A program made the position numbers and the translations under genes. A stretch of 64,000 nt of DNA from Biomphalaria glabrata (lineage: Eukaryota; Mollusca; Gastropoda; Planorbidae). The stretch spans positions 2,561,501 to 2,625,500 of the forward strand of contig NC_074711.1 in the NCBI RefSeq assembly GCF_947242115.1, given 5' to 3'. Shown piece by piece: positions 55,557-64,000 of this stretch (position 1 is its first letter; the number at the start of each line of letters is the position of its first letter). The notes under the pieces were generated by a model, which saw nothing but the letters and a program-made list of their open reading frames with translations, ran no database searches and was not told the origin of the DNA.

Positions 55557-58500
55557 ATGACCTGCAGAGGCTCTGTCAAGTTCCTCCAGCTGTGGTCAAG
55601 AGTTGCCAGTGCTAGACTGTCTTCCCACTACTATGTCTCAGGAACATTGCACAGCGCCCACCCTCTAGTATGCTGCAGATATAAATCAAAGAAGTCGAGT
55701 GACTCGCTCTCCTCAGTTATTCAGCCAATAGCTGTTCAACCCGCAGCTAAGAATGCAGACGACATTGATATTGGAGAAGAATTGACTGGAGCCATTAGGA
55801 AGGGTTAGGAATTATGCCTTTCTTAAAGTGGTTAAATTTTTTATTTTTGTTTTAGTAAATATTAAATATAAGTTTGTTTCTTAATTCATATTTGTTGAGA
55901 ATGCACACACCTTTTTTAAGTAGTTACCAGAATCTAGGTGTCTATGTCACAACTGTGGTACTCACACATATTATGCAATATATGTCATAAACTTAACAAA
56001 ATAAAGAGTTGTGGTTGAGGGATCAAGCTGCTTTATTGACTTGTTGCGTATCAGATGTTTCTTCAGGAAGAAATAATATTTTGTCCTGTTGAGATTTGTA
56101 ATTCAGCTTTATGAGTCCATTCACTGCTAATAGATAGAAACAATGAAACTAATATTTAGCCACAGAAACTGTTCTAAAGTTCATTTTTATAATCACCTGC
56201 TAAATTTTACATGGAATTCTATTTTACTTGTACTAATAAGAAAAATCTATCAGAGATTTAAAAAAAAGATATAAGGAGGTGAATATTTCAAATTTTTAAA
56301 TATATTTTACAGAGAATATGTTAAAACTGTTGATGCAGTTTCACAGTCGAGAGGAAGTAAAAAAGTTAGCACAAAGTTATGGATTGGATCGTGAGTATTT
56401 TAAAATGAGTTAGCGGAAAATCAGACAAGGGCGTTCAGCCTGATAATATTGATCTATTTTTAAGTTCAACACTTAATAACACTTTAAAATATTTATTCAT
56501 CTGATAAAAAAAAAAAGAATGCTAGTACAGTGTGACCCACAGAAAAGTATCAGACCTTTGTTATGTTGGATATACAATCTCATGTTTTGTTAATTCAAGT
56601 AGATTTGTAACTTAATATAAGACACTATGCTAGAAAAAAAAAAAGTAAGCTACTTTTCGATTGGTCATTTAGTCCCCATAATATTGTGGACATTTTGAAT
56701 TACTTAATTGTTTTATATTTGTTTCTGCAGACAGTTTGTTCCATAAAGCTTTCTTAAGTTTTAGAAACTTTTGTATCAAATCCGAACAGTTACCTGTTGA
56801 CCTTCACATTGTGTTCAGTGATATACTCCAGGGCTCGGGTAAGTCTCGGGAATATACTTCAAAGTAAGGTCAGGCTGTCCTACTTTAAGACAAGTGACGG
56901 GGCCTTTATGTTAAATAAACAACATCTTTATTATGGGAAGCACCTCTATACAATTAAAAAAAGATTTTAGATATATTGTAGAATTTTAGGTTTATTAGGT
57001 GTTATCGTTTGTTTACTGTTGCTTTGCATTCAACACCAAGCATGTTGATCCTTGGTTTTTTTTTTTTAGACATGAACTCTTCCATCTCCTGTAATGCTGA
57101 TAAGATCTAAAACTAGATATTTATAAAATGGATTTTGAAGCCCTGTCATTACAAAATTATTTCAATGGTAAACGACAGGACACTTTTGAATCTATTTTTC
57201 TGCCTTACAAAAATAAAAGTTTCAGGACATATGCTCATTACACTAATATAGTTTACTGCTCTGGCAAAATCAATATATACAATGACTCATCTACTGGACT
57301 GGTCCCATGCTCAGGCTTGTGAATATTCATATTGTACCAGGATTATGTGCTATATACTTTGTACATTTAATTTTTTTCTTCTACGGTTAGGGCTGGATTG
57401 ATCATTTTATTTCATTGATTCTAATTGTTGATTACTATTGCAGCTCTTCCATGCTAAAGTTAATTTTATTACCTATAGGTCACGTCGATGACATCTTCCC
57501 ATACTTCCTCAAACACAGTTATGAAGTATTTCCTCACTTAGAATCAATGGAAGACCTAAAGAAAATCAGTGATCTTCGTTATCCTGCCAATTGGTAATAC
57601 TAAGATAATTCTGTGCCCATTTGCTTACTGTATGTCTAGGAAACTTTATATATATATATATATTACAGCTCTTTTTTCAAAAAGCTTGTTAAAAGTCTTT
57701 GTATATGTCAGGTATCCTGAAGCACGTTCTATACAGAGAAAGTTTATCTTTCATGCTGGTCCAACCAACAGCGGGAAAACTTACCATGCCTTAGAGAGAT
57801 TCATCAAGGCTGAGTCTGGTGTCTACTGCGGCCCGCTCAAACTTTTGGCCTCGGAAGTATTCTACAAATGTAACGAGGCTGTGAGTATTAGGTTCATATG
57901 TTGACAAGAGCTCTTTTTTGAGTCGTGATCTTATATCCAGTGGCGTAGCTAGGAATTCGCCATCGTTAGGGGGCATGGGGGGGGGTCTTGACCTCTTTTG
58001 GGGTCCCTGCATTTTGCGGGATATTTAATGAAAAAAAACACTCATTTGGGGGCACTCCTCAAGTGGGGGCCTGGGGAAATTTTCAAATTCTCCCCCACCC
58101 AAGCTACGCCTCTTTTTTTAGCTTTGGTTAATTCTCAAGTGCTTATATCTAGATAATATTGCTGTATCTCTTAGTGGATCTAGTCTACTTTTAAGTCTTT
58201 TTGTTTCTTAGTATCAGTACGTTATTTTCTTGTTTTTAAAACCCTTTACTAGGTTAGCCCATTAAACATTTTAACATTAAATGTATTTGAAGACTCTTAC
58301 ATTTTTATATATTTTATTCATATCACTTGCTCTTGATCTATCAGGGAACGCCTTGCGATTTGGTGACAGGGGAAGAAAGAAGATATGCTCATGAAGACCA
58401 GACATCATCAGCCCATGTGGCATGCACCGTGGAAATGGCCAGTTTAGCCACACCTTGTAGGTTGAAAATAGTTTCATAGTAGCAGATGAGACTTTGGCTA

Positions 58501-61500
58501 TGCCATTATTGTTGATTGTTTAAGGAACTAAATATATGTTGTTGTGTTTTGTCCAGATGATGTAGCCGTTATAGATGAGATTCAAATGATCAAAGACCAG
58601 CAGAGAGGGTGGGCCTGGACTAGGGCAGTCCTTGGTTTATATGCCAAAGAGATTCACGTGTGTGGTGAAGCTTCAACTATAGATCTAATCAAAGAATTGG
58701 CTTTGTCAACAGGGGAGGAAGTGGAGGTACGATAGGTAGCACTCACACCTCTTCTTAACTCACATGCCTCCTTTTTTGACTTGTATATTCTGTAGTATTA
58801 CCAACAGAAAGACTATTGACTATCTTATGTTTCTAGGTGCGTAAATACAAAAGACTGACAAATTTAACATTCCTGGATTATTCAGTTGGTGAGTAAAAAA
58901 ATTTTTTTATTATTTTTTTTTAGTTATGTATGAAAATCAAGCCACCGTTGTCCTGGTCTGCCTTTGAGGTGCCTGCCTTTTGTTTTTAACTGCATTCAAC
59001 TTTTAAGTCTGAGCTTACATTTCCTTCTTCTTCATTCTAGGAAAATTTGAAAACATCCGGCCTGGTGATTGCGTAGTCTGCTTTAGTAAGAATGACATCT
59101 ACTATGTGACCCGACAGCTGGAGCTACTCAACAAAGAATGTGCAGTAATTTATGGCTCTCTCCCACCATGTAAGTTTCTCATCCAATCCTTCTTGGCACT
59201 ACCAAGTGGAGATAACAAGTTTTATGGGATATTTGCAGAGATGTTCATATTTATGATATATTGTAATTCAAACTTTCGAAAAGATTTTTCCATGCTTCTT
59301 TTTCTCCAGATGTTGAACCAAACTTTCTTTAAAATGTTAAATTCTTTAAATTATTTTTTTTTACATTTGGGAAGTTATACTAAAAGAGAAAAGACCAAAG
59401 ATAACTTAATAACTAAACTTCAATCTTTAAAAATAGGCTAGTGCCAACATTTGTTTATTGAATTGCACTATGTAAATATAATTATTATGTTTTACATTAA
59501 AAGAGTTTAATCATTGAATTTCGCAAAATTGACTTTTGTATATACCCATTATTCAATGTGTCAGGCTACTATAGTTCTTGTCTACAGCTTTGTATGCTGA
59601 TGTAGACTACATTACACTCCAGTCTGACATTTTTATCTACTATCCCCTAGCAACTTACATGCTCTTTATGTGTTGTATATTTCCAGCCACAAAATTAGCT
59701 CAGTCTTCCAAATTTAATGACGTCAATAGCTCCTGTAAAGTAATGGTGGCCACTGACGCTATAGGCATGGGTTTAAACCTGTAAGTATATTACTAAAATA
59801 TGCTTTTCACATTGTATACTGTTTCCCTGCTGGATAAGGGACATAACTGACACATGTAGACTGTCAACAGATTGTATGGAATGTAGTTAGGGTTCTTGGT
59901 GTGTACTGTGTCAATGTTGGATTAAATTCTAAATTACAAATTATTGCTTCAGTACTAGACATTTGTTAGAAATTGCTTTCAACTTTGTTTCTTTATTTCT
60001 TGAAAAAAAAACCCAGTAATTTCATTTGCATATTGTTTTAAATTAGTAGACTGTTCCCATTGAAAACTCCAAGCCCAAAGTTTCTTTTCTATAAGACTAT
60101 GTCCAGCTCTATATGTGAGTTTTGTATTTATTCCTCTAGCTGACATAAAAAAAGAAAGAAAAATTGTGTTAAATCATTCCCCTTTACATTAAGAGACATT
60201 TTTGGATGATGGTGGTGTATTATGACACTTTATATTATTAGAATAAATAGCCGATGGAAGTATTTAAGTAAGCTATCAAAGGCAGGTTCATCTATGGAAC
60301 AACCAGATAGACCTGTTAACTACCTCACCCTAAGGTCAATGTTAGTCAACAATCACAAAGAGGAGTGGCTCAACCAATGGGCATCAGGAAACACAGGCAG
60401 AGCCATGTACAAAGAAATGACTACGCCTAACAAACTGGACAGTATTAACTTCCTCCCCCGCAAAGAACAATCTACAATCTTCCAACTAAGAACAGGACAC
60501 ACACCACTATTAAATTACCACCTGAACAAAATAAACTCCACACAACTACCCCTTTGCAGACATTGCGCCCACCCCTTTGAAACCGTAAACCATATCCTCT
60601 TTGAATGCCCCTCCCTAATCCATCTTAGGCAGACCCTACTACCACTCCAGCCAAACATAACCAACACCCTGTACGGCAGCGCTGAACAACTGAAGAAAAC
60701 AGCACACTTTTTTTTCCTTGGCACAGTTTGCAAAAGAGCTCACAGCTCAGCAGCAATAAAGCTGGCTAGAAGAAGAAGAAGAAGTATTTAAGTAAGAAGT
60801 AATGTATTCACAATTTTAAAAAAAGTAATTGTGTGCATTATGACGTGTTTGATATAAAATGAGCATGACCCATACATTTTATTGGTTGTATGTTTAAGAA
60901 AGGTTAGAGGGTGAACAATGTATAATAAATTTATAAAAAATATTTATGTTGTAAAATGTTCAACTTTGTAGCAGCCTATAAAATAAGACTAAAAAAAAAA
61001 GCTTTAAAATTTCGAAATAATTTGTAGCTAATCTTTAACATTAGAAATTAAAAGCATATATTTGTCAGAATGGATCCTAAATCCCATTTTGTATACTGAG
61101 AACCTTCAAAGGTCTTATTTGTGGTTAGTGGGCCTCATGCGCCACTTTCACAAACTAGTGGTTGAAGGTCTCCTGTGGCCTACCCCAACAACAGTCCGTA
61201 CTTATAATGTCCCTTGTTTGTTCAACAGAGCCATCAAACGTATTGTCTTCTATTCTGTAATGAAGCCCATGCTGAATGAGAAGGGGGAGAAGGAGATGGA
61301 TCTCATCTCAACATCCCAAGCTCTACAAATAGCTGGTAGGGCTGGACGCTACAACACCGCTTACGAGAATGGAGAGGTCACCACGTTTTACACCAAGGAT
61401 TTGAAAATATTGAAAGATATAGTCAACCAACCTATCGAGTCCATTAAAGTGAGTAGCAGGTTTGGGTAAATGGTTTTGTCTTTGGGTGAAGTCTAGGTAA

Positions 61501-63056
61501 AAGGCTATATCTTTTGGTGCATTGTGCACTATATCTGTGCACGTTAACTTAATTTGAAGAATAGTTTTAGTTTACCTACTGGTGTTAAATATTTTGTGAA
61601 ATAAAAGATTTAAAGGCAGAAAAATTGTCACATCAAATCTGTTTTTGATAAAAAAAATTGTTATATTTATGCTACTCTTTATGTTCCAGCAAGGTGGCTT
61701 ACACCCAACAGCTGATCAGATTGAACTGTTTGCATTTCATCTTCCTAAAGCAACATTATCTAATCTCATCGTAAGTAACACTAGTTTTGCTTGTTATAGC
61801 CACATTAGCTTGGTAAATAATACTTTCATATATATTGTATCTACAACCTCTTTGCAAACATCATCACAACCTCTTTGAAAGTAATACTTGTCATTTGTTA
61901 TTCTCTGAGTTAATTACAGTGGATTTGTGTTGTTTTTTTTGTGCTAACTTGTTTTCAAGAGACAAAATGATAAATTAAAATAAATTGTCCATTCGTATTT
62001 GAGAATAAGGGCTGTCTAGTCCAATCGATTGACAAAACAGTAATAGAAAATGATTTGATATCTGTGGGCCAGTAACAACACATGTAGACTGAAGAGTTAT
62101 TCTTTTTATATTGTATGTGTTTTAAAAATAGACAATAAATGTTTCTTTGCAGGAAATCTTTGAGCAAATCTGTGCACTAGACAGTACCACCTACTTTATG
62201 TGCAAAATGGAGGACTTCAAGTTTCTCGCAGATATGATAGAGCACGTCCCGTTGCCTCTGCGTGTCCGCTACGTGTTTTGTTGTGCTCCCATCTCGGTCA
62301 AGCAGCCATTTTCTTGCACCATGTTTTTACAGGTCAGTGATGCTTCTAAGTATTATAAATAACTTTGACCCATTTGTCTCTGTATTACCTTTTCTTATTA
62401 TTCACAGTACAGGCATTCCTTCAAAAGAGAAGATATTACAATATTGCTAGTGTGTTTAATACAACTTATTGTATTATTATATTACTAGTGTGTTTATAGA
62501 ACTTGTTGTATTATTATATTATTAGTGATATTAATAGAAATTATTTTATTATTATATTACTAGTGTGTTTATTAGAACTAATTGTAAAATCTATTGATTC
62601 AAGTTAAATAAATAGCTAATTGTAAAAGACTTTCATGTTTTCAACTTTTGGTAAGCCAAGAAATAGTTAAATGAAAAAATGCACAAAGCTTGAACATCAT
62701 GCAGAAGATATTTATCAGAAGAAATTTATCTTCTTTTTTAAAAAAAATATATAGAATGAAATAACAAACAGAAATTAAAAAATATTTTTACAAACCCTGT
62801 CTTTTATTAAGTATTGAATTTTAAGGCCATTGCTTGTAATGCTATTGTTTTTTATTACTAATAGTATTGTAATAGCATACTTGAATAATATCACATGACT
62901 ATTTTAGTTTGCCAGGCGTTTCAGTCGCAGTGAGCCCCTGACGCTGGATTGGTTGTGTCAAAGAATTGGCTGGCCAATGAAACCTGCTGGTAACTTGGCA
63001 GACTTGATGCATCTTGAGAGCGTCTTTGATGTTTTGGATTTGTATCTGTGGCTTAG
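55557..63056 (+). CDS. SUPV3L1: SUPV3L1/SUV3 mitochondrial ATP-dependent RNA helicase (3' partial)
   Basis: The 14 exons are 55557-55803, 56313-56390, 56731-56838, 57479-57593, 57712-57880, 58345-58456, 58557-58726, 58837-58888, 59041-59169, 59687-59780, 61229-61448, 61690-61770, 62153-62332 and 62908-63056. They give 634 codons plus 2 nt, in phase throughout. SUV3 unwinds RNA with PNPase in the mitochondrial degradosome. Helicase motifs are present: Walker A 'GPTNSGKT', the motif II variant 'VIDEIQMI' (DEIQ), '[11 protein letters not shown]', '[11 protein letters not shown]' (motif V) and 'QIAGRAGR' (motif VI). '[17 protein letters not shown]' and '[12 protein letters not shown]' match the human protein's C-terminal part. 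The N-terminus ([20 protein letters not shown]) is Arg/Ser-rich with no acids, as in a mitochondrial presequence. I chose the ATG at 55557 because it has G at -3. The C-terminal exons beyond 'DLYLWLS' lie past the right edge. Confidence 0.95.
57938..58112. mobile_element. hAT-like MITE, family CAGTGGCG, in SUPV3L1 intron 5
   Basis: It starts CAGTGGCGTAGCTAGG, has 'cttgacctcttttggggtcc' in common with 5692-5869, and ends near 'caagctacgcc'. The last few terminal bases are lost. Confidence 0.75.
60273..60780 (+). mobile_element. 5'-truncated LINE with (GAA)n end and target duplication, in SUPV3L1 intron 10
   Basis: The open frame covers nearly the whole insert: '[15 protein letters not shown]', then '[20 protein letters not shown]' and 'CPSL', the C-terminal Cys/His knuckle of a LINE ORF2. 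It ends 'KLARRRRRS' in (GAA)n. The 16-bp duplication GAAGTATTTAAGTAAG lies at 60257-60272 and 60781-60796. The frame has no stop for about 165 codons, so it looks young. Confidence 0.88.
62415..62600. repeat. Degenerate tandem repeat, about 45-bp unit
   Basis: 'ttattatattactagtgtgt' with 'ttaatagaacttattgta' variants recurs about four times in SUPV3L1 intron 13. Confidence 0.75.
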
Positions 63057-64000
63057 GTAGGTCAAGAAAAGTCATGGCTTTAAAAAGGTTTACAGGGCTC
63101 TTAGGGCTATTAATAGCTATCCTAGTATCAGGGCCGGTCTCAGGTAATTGGAGGCCTTAGGCAAGGTGAATTTGGTGGCCCCTGAATTATTAAGCAAATA
63201 ATAATAATAAGCATTAAGAAAATTATAATTACCCATTTCATAACATAAGTAGTCTAACATATATCTAAACATTTGTCAATAAACCTTGAGCTAGCTATAG
63301 TAGAGTAGAGCTTAGTTAATAGACGTAGTTCTCTGCTATATTTGAGATTTGATACAAGTTTTGCAATGCTTTTAGTCCAGAGAGGCCCCCACCAATTGGA
63401 GGCCCTAGGCCGCTGCCTGGTTTGCCTATGTTTAAGGGCGGCCGCCTTGCTATTATTCAGTTTTTGTGAGCAGCAGAATACTTTATTACTTCGAGAAACA
63501 AAATCTTGTTGCCATAATCCTGTTTCTTCTTCTGATTCATCTTCTTAACAAAAACCTTGTATTCTGGTATTTATCTGCTGTCAGCTCCACTTAGGAGCAA
63601 TTAACACCCCATCTGTTTAGGGTGCACAGCACAAGTCACCTTGTCTATAAAGGGACTGTCTAGTCTCTAGCTAAACAAAGTCTAAGACACTCTGCTAATA
63701 TTATTATTGATTTATTATTAAAATTTGTCTAACAATTGCGCATTAATCCTGTCATAAGAACACAAAGTTTATATCTGTTTATACTTCAGTTTCACTTAAA
63801 GCATGGCTGTTTGTTTTTCTGATCAGTCTCTGGTATCTTTTCTAGGGTGGTAGAATGTTGAAATCAAGTCTACACATCATCTTCACTGTCTATAATATGT
63901 CTAGTTTGTTGGTCACTTGTGTTTTTACTTTGCACAGAAAAAATTTTTCTAACATAAATTATGTTGACAGCATACTTGATTCAACAAAGGGGAAGTAATT
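63057..64000 (+). other. SUPV3L1 intron 14, to window edge
   Basis: No further exon is visible. It holds a probable MITE (63131-63441) and an AAT-type LINE 3' scrap (about 63690-63780). Confidence 0.5.
63131..63441. mobile_element. Probable TIR element (GGGCCGG ends)
   Basis: It begins 'cagggccggtctcagg' with 'attggaggccttaggcaa' and ends with the loosely inverted 'attggaggccctaggccgct' and 'aagggcggccg'. No clean duplication was found. Confidence 0.45.

Noticed and set aside
63342-63548. 68-codon open frame near the right edge as the next SUPV3L1 exon
   Set aside because: It does not resemble the SUV3 C-terminus (no 'YRF..MFPD'-like block) and overlaps a probable MITE.

Overview
This window is eukaryotic, AT-rich, intron-dense DNA that looks like a gastropod mollusc, probably a pulmonate freshwater snail of the planorbid type. 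The evidence is five animal genes with GT-AG introns, many tRNA-derived SINEs, hAT-like MITEs, fragments of several LINE families, and long tracts rich in TCTAGATC, which I associate with planorbid snail genomes. The species assignment is inference.

The genes, left to right, are as follows. (1) The last two coding exons of an FBXO22-like FIST-domain F-box gene lie on + (381-2324). (2) A complete five-exon K+-dependent Na+/Ca2+ exchanger of the NCKX/SLC24 family lies on - (4370-14321, 496 aa) and converges on FBXO22. (3) A tRNA-His(GTG) gene lies on - (17709-17780). (4) A complete nine-exon sideroflexin (SFXN1/3 type, 321 aa) lies on + (20424-25944). (5) A 17-exon gene on - (29223-47601, 1,868 aa by my splice model) ends in an ALMS motif and is an ALMS1-like centrosome/basal-body protein; it converges on SFXN. 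(6) The first 14 coding exons of SUPV3L1/SUV3, the mitochondrial RNA helicase, lie on + (55557 to 63056), and the gene runs off the right edge. I chained the exons by hand from splice sites, reading phase and family similarity. Reading phase is kept across every junction of every gene, which is the main support for the models.

The rest is repeat-rich. There are at least three tRNA-derived SINE families (A, B and C below), a fourth repeat (D), several 5'-truncated LINE fragments with different simple tails (GTAA, GAA, AAT, GATAA), four hAT-like terminal-inverted-repeat families, some with perfect 8-bp target duplications, one mariner-like relic, and many minisatellites. Several insertions are nested: a LINE tail inside a SINE at 2883-3179, a SINE inside a hAT element at 9034-9737, and a MITE end inside a 2.6-kb hAT element at 50668-53234.

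The genes do not form a functional unit. Two products are mitochondrial (sideroflexin and SUV3), one is a plasma-membrane Ca2+ exchanger, one is a centrosomal protein and one is a ubiquitin-ligase subunit. The observation I would check first is an exact 58-bp tandem array at 31197-31450 that copies the 5' splice site of ALMS-like exon 14 four extra times into the following intron. I see no CRISPR array, no operon, and no clearly undescribed multi-gene system.
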